NCBI GenBank assembly: GCA_025201705.1
Contig: MU617375.1
Location: 1 to 14,481 of the forward strand
From: Dissophora ornata
Taxonomy: Eukaryota; Mortierellomycota; Mortierellomycetes; Mortierellales; Mortierellaceae
DNA length: 14,481 nucleotides
Direction of reading: 5' to 3'
Shown here: piece after piece, positions 1 to 9,360 of the stretch
How positions within the stretch are numbered: position 1 is the first letter of the stretch
Layout: each line of letters begins with the position of its first letter
The notes under the pieces: generated by a model
Databases searched by the model: none
The model's input: the letters and a program-made list of their open reading frames with translations, nothing else
Told to the model about the DNA's origin: nothing
Made by a program: the position numbers and the translations under genes

Positions 1-2
1 AG

Positions 3-233
3 ACTGCAACCCACAAGAACAACAAGAAGGCCCAGGAGAAATACAAGCAAGCGCGCCTCAACGGCAAGAGCAATTTGCAAGTGCCCAGACAAGCAAAGTG
101 GCAGTTCCCTGGCCGGGAAGTTCACCAACGGGGATTGTCGTCAATCGGCGGAACTCAATCGCTTTTGCGCGGCGAAGGACATTATGACCGAGTGACGGAC
201 CTCAAGTGGGCGATCAGCGACCTTTATTTGTAG
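3..233 (+). CDS. C-terminal end of an unrecognised protein (partial, 5' end outside window)
   Basis: Reading frame 3 is open from the window edge to a TAG at 231-233, giving 76 residues that end in a hydrophobic ISDLYL tail. The visible part is basic and polar at first (a KNNKKAQEKYKQ stretch, helix-like) and then has a WQFPGREVHQRG segment and a DLKWAIS segment. The other two forward frames stop earlier, at about 180-195. An ATTAAA hexamer at 272-277, about 40 nt past the stop, fits a polyadenylation signal and supports this end. The gene converges on the ABC transporter, whose stop is 146 bases further on. I do not recognise the family, and the first few codons could belong to an intron rather than to an exon. 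Confidence rests only on frame openness and the 3' context. Confidence 0.5.
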   Translation, partial: TATHKNNKKAQEKYKQARLNGKSNLQVPRQAKWQFPGREVHQRGLSSIGGTQSLLRGEGHYDRVTDLKWAISDLYL

Positions 234-271
234 ATTTCTACATAGGATTTTGGCTTTGTTTTCGTCGCGTT

Positions 272-277
272 ATTAAA
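272..277 (+). promoter_or_regulatory. Candidate polyadenylation signal (ATTAAA)
   Basis: An ATTAAA hexamer lies about 40 nt downstream of the TAG at 231-233. It is a common variant of AATAAA and is followed by an A-rich stretch at 296-306. The assignment is inferred from position only. Confidence 0.35.
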
Positions 278-378
278 CCAGCGAGACATGTTATTGAAAA
301 AAAAAATCCCCCTGAAAAATGGCGAATAGAGACATGTCTGGCGATCGCGTATTTCTATCTGGCTCTATACCAAGTTTT

Positions 379-3300
379 CTAAATCTCCCCAGCTTGCTCC
401 GCCAGCTTATGAAACAACGAGTCCTCATTCTTGAGCAAGTGGCTCGGGCTATCAAACTCTAGCACTCTACCCTTCTCCAGCACTAGTATCTTGTCACTGT
501 CCATCACAGTCTTGATGCGATGCGCAATCGTCAAGATCGTCCGGTCCTTGAACTCCAACCGGATCGTCTTCTGGATCAGTTCATCTGTCTCCACATCCAC
601 CGCAGCGGTGGCTTCATCCATCACCAAGATCTTGGTTTTACGAAGCAGTGCGCGAGCAAGACAAATCAACGATCGTTGTCCTACAGAAAAATTCTCGCCA
701 TTTTGGGACACCTCAAACGAGAGTCCACCTGGTAAAGAACTTATATAGGCTTTGAGGTGCGACCGGTCCAGGGCTTCCCAGAGTTCTGCGTCTTCGAGCT
801 CTCGGAAGGGGTCGAGGTTTTCGCGGACGGTGCCGGCAAATAAAGTGGGGTCTTGAGGGATGATCGCCAGATGCTGCCTCAGGTCCTGAAGTCCAATTTT
901 GGAGATGTCGACTCCATCAATCTCAATCCTTCCTCCATCCTCCTCCTCCTCCTCCTCTTGACGTTCCCGATCGCCCCCGTTGTCATCATGTCCGTCAAGA
1001 CCCTGAGCGAACTTTGCGTCCGCTATGAACGCCTGACTGTTATCACTCTCCCTTGCCCAGTAACTATTCGCCGCCTCCACAATTCGGAAGACCGCCAAAG
1101 TCAAGGACGATTTGCCTGCTCCAGTTCTGCCTACGATTCCTACTTTTTCTGCAGGTGCGATCTCCAAGTCGATATTCTTAATCACCAGATCCAGTCCTTG
1201 GCGATAACGTGTCGAATAGTTTTTGAAACTGATGCGGCCGTGTGATGGCCAGTTTGGTGGAAGGGCGAGATCGGTTTTCTCGGGCGCCTCGTTCTTGAGA
1301 TCGGTGTATTCCAGCACGCGCTCCATAGCAACAACTTGATTCTAAGCAAGAAAAAAAATTAGAAAGAGTTGTTTAGGTGTCAAATTAGCATATCACAGCC
1401 GTCATTTTCAGAACAAAAAAAAATAACTGCAATAAATTACCTGAAGATCACAGAAGTTTCGGACAAGAGTAGTGACCTCCTCCGTGATCGTCGTCGCAAA
1501 GCTGAGCGTCAGCCCCACAAGACTCGGATCCATACTCTCGCGTCCTAGCACTGCAAACAACGCCACACACAGCAGGACTGTAGTACTCAACATTCGCAGC
1601 TGCACATCCAGCCAGCGACGACTCGACATGTTACACAAGAGCGTGTTCGACATCCTGTCTGCCAATGCTGCATTCGCCTGTACAAATTGATCGTCGATCC
1701 TCATGGCTCTGATCGTCGATATACCTCCAAGAGACTCGTTAAAGTGCTGGTACACTGGCGATTTGGTGACGGAATAGATCCTAGCCAACGTCCTTGAGAC
1801 CCCCAAGAAGCTAACCATCACACCCCAATATGCCAGAAGCAAGAATGGAAGTACAGTGATAAAAGAGTGGGTCGTGAACACAATCAGAAGCAACGTGCTC
1901 GAGACAGATATTCCAAAGAGCAAAACATCCAAGGTCTTGTTAGGAATGCGGATATCGACTGCGAGCATGTCGGAGGAAAAACGGTTGATGATGCGACCGA
2001 GTGGGGTGGTGTCAAAAAACGCGATGGGAAGGCGGAAAATTTTTGAGAGCAACCTGGCATGGATTATTTCTGCAGCCCGGATCCTGGCAACGGCAAGACC
2101 CAGCCACATGACGACGACGTAAATCAGTACGTAGAAAAATGTAAACAGAGCATAGACACCCAGGAACAGCGCGAGTGGAGGGGGGTGGTCATCATCAGAA
2201 TCACTGGTCTTTTTGATCCAGTATTTCAGCCAGAGACTAGTGGATACTAGACATCCCTGAGCGAGAATGAAAAGGATGATTATCACGACGGAGATTTTGA
2301 GCGACCTGCAGACACAAAACAAATAGTTAGTAGCATGTTCAAAATCGAAAATTGATCCACAGTATGGGACAGGATTTCAACTTACGCTGCTCTGGCGTAG
2401 GTCATCATGACGCGGAATCCAATCGAACCTTCCTTCATCGACTCGGCCGCAATCAATTCGGCCTTCGTGTCCTTCTTTACATCCTTGAACTCTTGCCGAG
2501 CGACTGTCTCCTCTGTATTGTCGTCAGACGACCCTTGATCTGTCGTTATATCGTCCAAGCTCGTCTCACCGCTCTCTACTAGTTCTTCAGGAGACTCGGT
2601 TCCAGCAACAGCAACAACATCGGCTACCAAACCACTAGCGGCACTGCTACTCCTCCCCCTGTCCCTGCCATCCTTCTTTTCCAACTTGAGCGTCGGTTGA
2701 GAGTTTCTGCGCTCCATAACAGTGTACTCCTTGATCAGTCGATAAAACAGCTTCCTGTCTGCCATCAGCTCGCTGTAAGTTCCCTTTTCTTCAATCATTC
2801 CATCCTTCAGTAGCACGATCTGTTGCATCTGTCGAAGATGATGGGTTCCGTGAGTGACCAAAACTCGAGCCTTGTCGCGGAGTAATCCTGAAGGTCCCAG
2901 AAGATTATCCCAAAGGTGTCTGTCCACATGTGCGTCAACTGCACTGAGAGGGTCGTCCAACAAGTAGATGTCTGCGTCATCATACGCTGCGCGGGCAAGA
3001 GAAACTCTTTGCTTTTGGCCTCCTGAAAGGTTGATACCACGCTCTCCAATCTCCGTCATGTCCCCTCCTGGCAGCATGGCGATATCGGGCTCCAGGCCGC
3101 ATGCAAAGAGAACGTGCTTATATTTTGCATCGTCGTACTCGTTCCCGAATAGAATGTTGTCCTTCAGTGTCTTGTTGATGATCCATGCCTGTTGTGGCAC
3201 GTACGCGACTCGCCCCGAGATCTGAACCTTTCCGTGGATTTTGTACATGTCGTTGATAATGGCACTTAATAGTGACGATTTGCCCTGTCCAACGCGTCCG

Positions 3301-5704
3301 ACAATGGCAGTCAAGCTTCCTCTGCCGACCGCAAGGTCTATATGCTGCAAAGTTGGGGGCATTGAGAGCAAGGATTGATTATAATCTTTTCTCCGAAGTA
3401 GGGAGGTCCTCTCGTTCACCTGGGGCTGGTCTGTTGTCCCCTCCAATGATCCAGTCCATGAGAATGTCGCATCTTTGATCGAAATGACGGGCTCCTGCGG
3501 ATCTCGGGGCAGATTATCGAATCGCAGAATATCTTTCTCACTGACTTCTTCCCGCAACAAAAACTCCTGGATCCGCCTGGTGGCAACCAGAGTGCCGATA
3601 GTTGAAGTGGCCGCATCTGAGAGACTGGCGATAGGTCCTTTGAGCATCGAGAATAATGTCAGCGACACAAACACAATTTGAGGCGTCAGCTTTCCAGGGG
3701 TAAAGTTGGGTCCACCCCAGAGGGCATACACACCAAACGTGATTAGACTGATGATGAGCGAAGACGAAATAAAGACAATCGACATGAATGACTGAACCAC
3801 TCCGATCCTCTTCAGTGCCTCCAGTTCCTGATGTCGAACGGCCAAGATGCGCTTCAAGAATGCCGCGCTCCAGCCATAGAGCTTGATAATCTTCATGGAT
3901 GCCAAAATGTCGGTCGTCAATCGAATACGTTCATCCATAGCTCTCAGTTTCTCGCCTTGCATACTCTCATACACTCGAGCTTGCCATGCCTGCAACGGCA
4001 GCATTGCCAGCATCGTCAGAACACCTGCCAGCATACTCCAACCCAGAAGATTGTACAGCAGTCTCATGGCGATCATAAGCTCGATCGGAATGCTCACCCA
4101 GAGTGACAGACTCACGATGGCGTCCCACCATTGATCTGCATCCACAGACATATGATTCGCGATTTCACCACTGGTCGACTCGTTCTTTGACTTTGCAGAG
4201 AGTCGGAGAGATTTTCGATAAATCATGGAGATGAGTGCCGCGCGGGTGCTGACACCGATCAATAGCATCTGGTATCGATTGTAAGTGTTGAGAAGTGAGG
4301 CGAATAGCGCGGAGAAGAACATTCCCACTGCTAAAGTGATGCCATACGAGACCGGCTTATCGCTGTAATCTTCCAGGTAGCTGAGCAACTCCTTCAAAAA
4401 TACTGGGAGAGTGTATGAGAACAGGACGATTGCGACACGGCTGAGAAGTACTGGGATAAGCGTCTTCCAGTTTGATATGAAGATTGACCCAAATAATGAT
4501 GGTGTTTCCTGTGAAGTTCTCCGTTTCCTCAGCCGCTCATTCCATGAACCGGAAAGACTCTTATACACCTCTGCGGTTGTCATGGACTTTGGTAACTGTC
4601 CCAATAAGTCATTTGGGGTGATTGTCCGATGAAGCCCGATTTTGATGAGGGGGAGATAAAAGAAAAACGTCAAACGAGAGAGCAAGTTGGCTCTGCCGTA
4701 CATGCCAACGCCACTCAGTCGCTGGACTCTTGTCGATCCTCTAGGCCAACCCTCGAATATAAATCCCACGGTCAAGAACGTTATCAGAGCCACGAGTGGG
4801 ACGAAAGTTGAGCGTGTTGAAGATTCCACATCGAGTGTTGTCTTCATGACGGCGAGGGATGACGCAATAGAGGTGGTGTAGAACGCAAAGATGGCACTCG
4901 ACGACCGAATTTCGTACTCGTGCTCATATCGGTTCAATACCACCGCGAAGGCCTAACAAAGAAAGAAAAAGGGTTATATCGCATTGTTAATAGAACATTC
5001 AGCAAAACCGGATATCCTTATTATTATTTTTCTCGCCTCTCCCTTTACCCATGCTGCGCCAAGGCTGAGGGTACTCCATGCGTAGACAGGCGATTCGTCT
5101 GTGGATGAATATAGCCGTAAAGACAGTAACCATGCGATGATCGCGGCAATTGACATGCAGATTTGTGTTGGCCAATAGATCCATGCGGTGCGCCCGAGGT
5201 GGTGAGGTTCGGCGTGGTGGGTCAAGTAGTACATACGAGCAGTGAAGCCCACGATGGCGATCCACGACAGAATTCCGAACAGGACACTGAAGTAAAAAAA
5301 AAATAGCAGGATGACTTGATCTGGTTAGGCTTGGCAAAATTGATACCGTTCGGGGATCACAACAGATTGAGCACTGTTTGCCCATCTTTTTTTTCCCGCT
5401 GCAAATACTGTACCTGTACTCAAAGCATGGCGTGAGGTCGTAGCGAGTTGGGCTCAAAGGGCCCTAAACAGACAAGAGATGTGAATTATAGCATGAGTTT
5501 TAGATGTGCTAGAAAATGTGTTTCACGTTCTACTGAACAGCGGGTCAAGACAATAGACAAACATACCCATCCCTCGCTCTGGGTACAGAGGCCGTCGATA
5601 ATCGCAGGGAGAGCTGCGGTTTTCAGGTAAAGTACTCTGGTGTCTGGTCGATATCCAGAGGCGAGCAGTTGCCAGGATTCGGAAGACAAGAGGCGATTCG
5701 GCAT
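379..5704 (-). CDS. ABC transporter, subfamily C (MRP/Ycf1-like full transporter with TMD0), six exons
   Basis: This is a membrane ATPase that in its family exports or vacuolates conjugates, xenobiotics or metal-thiol complexes; the substrate here is unknown. Exons on the minus strand are 5704-5567, 5463-5414, 5286-5049, 4952-2386, 2305-1441 and 1341-379, joining with matching phases to 1606 residues. The start ATG at 5704 has an in-frame TGA nine codons upstream. Order of parts: an N-terminal segment with the family-typical [10 protein letters not shown] stretch; TMD0 helices to about residue 210; TMD1; NBD1 with Walker [10 protein letters not shown] from residue 694, LSGGQ at 784-788 and LLDDP, where Asp809 replaces the catalytic Glu, as is usual in ABCC; a polar Ser/Asp-rich linker at about 930-990; TMD2 from about 1000; and NBD2 with Walker [10 protein letters not shown] from 1357, FSVGQ at 1504-1508, LVMDE with Glu1529, and switch His1560. 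NBD2 carries an acidic insertion at about 1376-1423. The family call is very secure; the vacuolar location is inferred. Confidence 0.95.
938..958. repeat. TCC trinucleotide repeat inside the ABC transporter coding region
   Basis: About seven tandem TCC units on the plus strand read as GAG (Glu) codons on the coding strand. They encode six consecutive Glu residues, 1415-1420, in the NBD2 insertion. Such runs change length readily by slippage in whole codons. Confidence 0.85.
2306..2385 (-). other. Intron 4 of the ABC transporter with TACTAAC branch site
   Basis: This 80-nt intron has donor GTAAGT, an exact TACTAAC branch sequence at 2332-2326 and acceptor TGCAG, with the branch A about 20 nt before the acceptor. 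Splicing joins TYARAA to SLKISVV in phase. The remaining introns of the gene are 5566-5464, 5413-5287, 5048-4953 and 1440-1342, all GT-AG and 96-127 nt long. Confidence 0.85.
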
Positions 5705-5785
5705 TGGTGGAGCTGTGTGATCCAGATATCAGGAAGCGGCAGCCTCTGCGTGCGATTTGTCAGGAGCAAGGAGTTGGATGCGGTG

Positions 5786-5888
5786 ACAAAAAGAGAGAGA
5801 GGGAGAGATGGAGAGAGGAAGAAAGAGAAAGAGAGAGAAGAAGAGAGGGATCGAAGAGACAAGAAGAAAAAGAGAAACGGAGAAACAG
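5786..5888. repeat. Purine-rich GA tract (CT-rich on the transporter strand)
   Basis: About 100 bases are almost entirely A and G on the plus strand with only scattered pyrimidines. Read in the direction of the transporter it is a CT tract about 80-185 nt before the ATG. CT-rich stretches are common near fungal transcription starts, so a promoter or 5' UTR role is a reasonable inference. Confidence 0.75.
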
Positions 5889-6174
5889 ATGTAGAAAATA
5901 ACATTATTCGCTCGAACACCTTAAATCGGGTAAATTTTTTTTTGCTCCTGCGTTTAAGCGTTTATCCGCAATATCCACAAACATTCAGATTGCGCGCGCA
6001 GCACCAAAGGGACAGGGAAACTGCTCAGCCCGCCTCAGATCCAAAGTCTTCCTGTCTTGATTTGTCCACGAGACCCAGGCGCATTGACTGGTCGCGCAAC
6101 ATCTATTCCCAAGGATCTTGAGAGATGTAAGGACGCACGCACCAAGACTATCAAACAAATGCTGGAACCCGCCC

Positions 6175-6203
6175 TATCTATATATATATATATCTATCTA
6201 TCA
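6175..6203. repeat. TA dinucleotide / CTAT microsatellite
   Basis: A run of alternating T and A is flanked by CTAT units on both sides. It is a simple repeat in noncoding DNA with no visible function. Confidence 0.8.
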
Positions 6204-6326
6204 GTATTGCTTCAACTCTCCACTATCATTGCGCACAGATCAAGTCTGTGCACTCGCGTGTTCTCATTATGGCTGACAGTGGCAACGATCACAACACGCA
6301 TGTTGATGAACACCATGGTATTGGCC

Positions 6327-6332
6327 TTTATT
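6327..6332 (-). promoter_or_regulatory. Polyadenylation signal AATAAA of the secreted-protein gene
   Basis: The minus strand reads AATAAA 46 nt past the TAG at 6380-6378. This spacing suits a 3' end signal and supports the call of the short secreted-protein gene. Confidence 0.6.
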
Positions 6333-6377
6333 TATGAGTCTCTGTTGTGTTTTTCTTTTGCGCTAATCTCTGCGCAT

Positions 6378-6824
6378 CTATATTGACGGGCTATCGAAGA
6401 ACCCTGGCGGGAAGGGCAACGCCATGCCGTCATCTGGACCCGGAACTGCTGCGGCTTGACACCGGTATTGGCACTGCAGATACGCAAAGTGACACCGTCT
6501 TGCGAAATTCTCGCGACACGAATCACGTCGCCTTCCCAGTACCTGGCATGCGCTTAGAGACTGTTGGTGACAGGCTAAGGCTTGGTCGCGACATTCGTTT
6601 AGTGCACAATCATCGTCATCTTCGTTGACGTCGCGTTGAAGGATAGTTAGACCCTGGGGCTGAGAAAGAGTGAGAGAAAGTGGAGGGGCAGATGTATCAA
6701 GACAGCTCCGCGTTTGAAGTTCTGGTTGTTGGGTCGCATTGGGGATAGCTTCTACAAGAACCTCCATCAGGGCCACACAGTGAACAACATGAAAGATAGC
6801 AGGGAGTACATAGAACAGCTTCAT
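6378..6824 (-). CDS. Small secreted cysteine-rich protein
   Basis: This single-exon frame gives 148 residues from the ATG at 6824. The open frame extends upstream to 7016, but that part translates to a low-complexity Phe/Tyr-rich stretch from CT-rich DNA, typical of a 5' leader. The ATG at 6824 begins a clear signal peptide (MKLFYVLPAIFHVVHCVALM and on to VEA), so I chose it. After the likely cleavage site come NAT (possible N-glycosylation), a Pro/Ser/Leu-rich stretch, a DDDD acid patch and then eight cysteines spaced 4-6-7-9-7-6-3, with one more Cys before them. The tail is Pro/Phe-rich. The spacing suggests paired helices held by disulfides, but I recognise no named family. It could be a wall protein, an effector-like protein or an extracellular binding protein; the role is unknown. 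A polyadenylation signal follows the stop. Confidence 0.62.
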   Translation of the reverse strand: MKLFYVLPAIFHVVHCVALMEVLVEAIPNATQQPELQTRSCLDTSAPPLSLTLSQPQGLTILQRDVNEDDDDCALNECRDQALACHQQSLSACQVLGRRRDSCRENFARRCHFAYLQCQYRCQAAAVPGPDDGMALPFPPGFFDSPSI

Positions 6825-7035
6825 TGGAAGTCGAATGTGGAGAAGAAAGGAGGGGTAACGAAAGAAGGAATAAAAAAAAAATAAAAAAAAGACAGATGGC
6901 ACAGCTGGGATGTAAAAATAAAAATCAGATATCCCAATTGGTCCTGATCTGAAGCAACGATCTTGATGTCCTTGATCGCACAGATTCGCGATGCACGAAA
7001 GAGATCGCGTTGGCAACCACGGGAAAAAAACCCAG

Positions 7036-7041
7036 TTTATT
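7036..7041 (-). promoter_or_regulatory. Polyadenylation signal AATAAA of the SAP-like membrane protein gene
   Basis: The minus strand reads AATAAA 59 nt past the TAA at 7102-7100. It lies in the 275-base gap before the next minus-strand gene. That gap also holds A-rich and G-rich plus-strand runs, which form a CT-rich leader ahead of the secreted-protein gene. Confidence 0.6.
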
Positions 7042-7099
7042 TTTGTACTTGTGCAGCAAAATATGAAATAGTATAGACATCACAGCACCTTTTTTCGTT

Positions 7100-8863
7100 T
7101 TATCTACGTCTCGACACAACCGTCTCTGCAAGTGCTAACACAGTCCCGGCACCCGAGGTCGCAAGACTCAGACTCGCGGGCACGAAGTGGAACACTTCTT
7201 CTACATACTTGCATCCACTCCACATGCTGTAGTGAGGATGGTGGCTGCCTCCAAACCCTGTATGACTCGCAACAGTCTCTGCTGCCTCTTTTGCAAGTTC
7301 TGCAAGGCGCGAGGTAGAAACGACAGGGTGGTGGAGCGCATACTGACTCAGCAAGTATGTTAGCGCAAACTTGAAAACGAAATATGAGAGTCCCGAGGTG
7401 GTGGAGCGGGACAGGAGGCCCGTCATGGTGGATTGGTGGTGGTGGTGCTCATCCGCATCGTGACGAATCTTGCGCGCACGGTCGACGTTGAAGAGTTGAG
7501 AGAGCAACGTAGGCAGCACAAAGAGCGTGCCATAGTACGAGAAGAAGGGCAACAAGAAGTCAGGCCAATTCGTGAAGAAACCAAGGCACGACCTCCAACC
7601 CTCTCCGGCCTATCAGTGTTGCAGCATAATGAATCGGTGGTCAGTGTACATTTTGTATTATCAGACATGTTAGCAATTGTTTCTCAAACGACGAATGTAC
7701 CTGGTGATCGTGCTGTGAGTACGCCGCACACATAAACACTGAAAATTCGAGCAGGAACGTGAGCCACACAAAGCCCGTGCTGGACGACCCCACGTCGTGC
7801 ACCTTCTGCCAGTAGCGGGACATGCACATCGAGAACCCGCAAGCACCTGCACAGTCTGCAAAACGATGTTTGAGCCCCCCAACCATCCTGCTGTACCAGC
7901 TTTCATCCTCGTGGTGGTTTCCGTGCCCGTGATGACGGCGGCCATGGCGATGACGAGGTCGTCCTTCATCACCACTTACAGCTCCGACGACTTCATCGAT
8001 CGCATGTGTGACGGTCGAGGTAAGGTCCTTGGAGGCCCTTCGAAGGGTTTCCTTGCCAGACTGATACTTTTCCTGGAGACGGTGCTCAAGGTTGTGGGCT
8101 AGATCTGCAGCTTCGTGAAGGTCTGCCTGCATATTTTCCATAAAATGGCGGACCTGGTGCTCCGACAGCGGATCCTCTGCACTCTCGGAATCTGATTCGG
8201 ATCTAGACAGCGTTTTTTTTTTTTTTTTTTTTTTTTTTTTGGAAAATAAACAAGACCAGATCAATTTACCGTCAATGATAACTCATTACCATCGCGCCCA
8301 TGCAGCATTGCTCATCCACTGTTATACCTCGTGGCTGTGGAACCGCGAGAATTTGTAACAGCCTTCTTCCTGGGCGAGGAGCGTGTGGCTCGAGTATGAG
8401 CTGCGCTATCGGAGGTGTCTTCATCCTCGTTGGCAGAGGACAGACTCGCTAGGCGGGCACTACTGATCTCGGCTGAACGACGACCTGCCCGGGGACTATC
8501 CTCACGAACGAGCTCGCGCAGCTCGGGGTCGCTGGTGCCGTGCCTCGCAACATGGTTTCTATATTAAAAGGCCATTTGATTTTTTTTCGACGTTAAAATC
8601 GTCGCTTTGTTGTCTTATTAAGAAGCGATCAGCACAGAGTTTCTTTTTTTAAAAAAAATACTTGATTCTATCGGCTAGATCCTCGCGGATTCCTTCGGCC
8701 GAGAGGCCCAAGTTACGTGCGATTTCTAAAATCGTTGAAATAAATAGGTGACCTGGTGAGTATAATGGGCCGTTCGAGGAATGACATGAGGGTGGGGGGT
8801 GTGTGGAGGACGATCCACACCTTTTAACTCCGTCTTGCGGCGTTTGGAGAGCGGGGTTGTCAT
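7100..8863 (-). CDS. Multi-pass membrane protein with SAP-like N-terminal motif, five exons, function unknown
   Basis: Exons are 8863-8821, 8725-8662, 8558-8328, 8202-7701 and 7609-7100; all phases match and give 449 residues. Joining the first three short exons rebuilds a helix-extension-helix motif (KRRKTELKEIARNLGLS, then EGIREDLADRIKNHV, residues 7-38). This resembles SAP-type motifs and appears only after splicing. A Ser/Glu/Asp-rich linker follows to about residue 125, then a long amphipathic helix (135-187), a His-rich patch (196-210), a C-x3-C-x4-C cluster (230-239) and membrane segments at about 256-274, 297-323, 353-372 and possibly 419-445. Fungal proteins with a short SAP-like start and a hydrophobic C-terminal half exist as uncharacterised families, from memory. 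The motif need not bind DNA here, since the protein is clearly membrane-bound. The exon model is well supported; the function is not known. Confidence 0.75.
8204..8327 (-). other. Intron 3 of the SAP-like gene containing a 28-base homopolymer
   Basis: This 124-nt intron has donor GTATAAC and acceptor GTCTAG. Plus-strand bases 8213-8240 are 28 consecutive T, which is poly(A) in the transcript, placed only nine bases before the intron's 3' end. This is unusual because pyrimidines are expected there. Translating through it gives a false poly-lysine start, which should be ignored. Confidence 0.75.
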
Positions 8864-9360
8864 GGCGACGGAGTCTTTGTCGGATGATATGCAAGCGTGC
8901 GGATAGGGGAAAAAACTGGGGGATAAACGATAAGGTCCAGGAAAAACGGTGGTGGATATTTGTGAAACGAGATGAAAAAAAGAGGTGTTTCTTTTCGGGC
9001 AATAGAAAGGGTTACAGGAAGATTGTTAAATGTGACTGTGTTACAGCCGATGCTTCGCCCAGATCGCGACGAGACAGAACGCATGGGAATGTAACGTGTT
9101 TACGGGCAGCGAACGGGCGTTGGGGCAAAGGAGGACATAGAATCACAAAGTGAATAAAATAAACATCATTGTTGCGTACCACAGACGAGAGAGAGAGAGA
9201 GAGAGAACACGGAGAGAGAACACGCTTCATATTCTTCAACGTCATCTATCTATGCATATATGTTCGTGTCGGGTCTCAATCGTCGAACAGTCTCCTTGTT
9301 CTTCTCCATCGCGGGCTCATGCGATGTTCTCGTCTTCAGAATGAGCGACTCCAATCGAGG
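8864..9360. other. Gene-free stretch upstream of the SAP-like gene
   Basis: This 497-base spacer lies between the start of the SAP-like gene and the stop of the F-box gene, both on the minus strand. It should carry the SAP-like gene's promoter and the F-box gene's 3' UTR. A GA microsatellite is the only clear structure. No open frame here shows a domain, and no AATAAA follows the F-box stop closely. Confidence 0.55.
9187..9207. repeat. GA dinucleotide microsatellite
   Basis: About ten tandem GA units are followed by a second short GAGAGA run a few bases on. It lies in noncoding DNA upstream of the SAP-like gene and reads as CT in that gene's direction. Confidence 0.85.

Larger units (their letters stand above)
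5705..6377. other. Gene-free stretch upstream of the ABC transporter
   Basis: This 673-base spacer lies between the start of the transporter and the stop of the secreted-protein gene, both on the minus strand. It should hold the transporter promoter and the 3' UTR of the secreted-protein gene. I see a long purine-rich tract, a TA/CTAT microsatellite and one AATAAA, all listed separately. Open frames here have low-complexity translations (RE/ER repeats, YIYIY) and no recognisable domain, so I do not call genes. Confidence 0.6.

Noticed and set aside
5669..6121. Open frame of 150 codons on the plus strand
   Set aside because: Its translation is dominated by RE/ER repeats from the GA tract, with no domain; it is an artefact of low-complexity DNA in the transporter promoter.
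6057..6386. Open frame of 109 codons on the plus strand
   Set aside because: Its hydrophobic YIYIY stretch comes from the TA microsatellite, and the frame overlaps the 3' end of the secreted-protein gene; no supporting context.
6825..7016. N-terminal extension of the secreted protein
   Set aside because: The Phe/Tyr-rich translation comes from CT- and T-rich leader DNA, and the signal peptide begins exactly at the internal ATG at 6824.
8205..8264. Apparent start with a poly-lysine stretch for the SAP-like protein
   Set aside because: It lies in intron 3; the lysines come from the A run. The upstream exons join in phase and rebuild a known type of motif.
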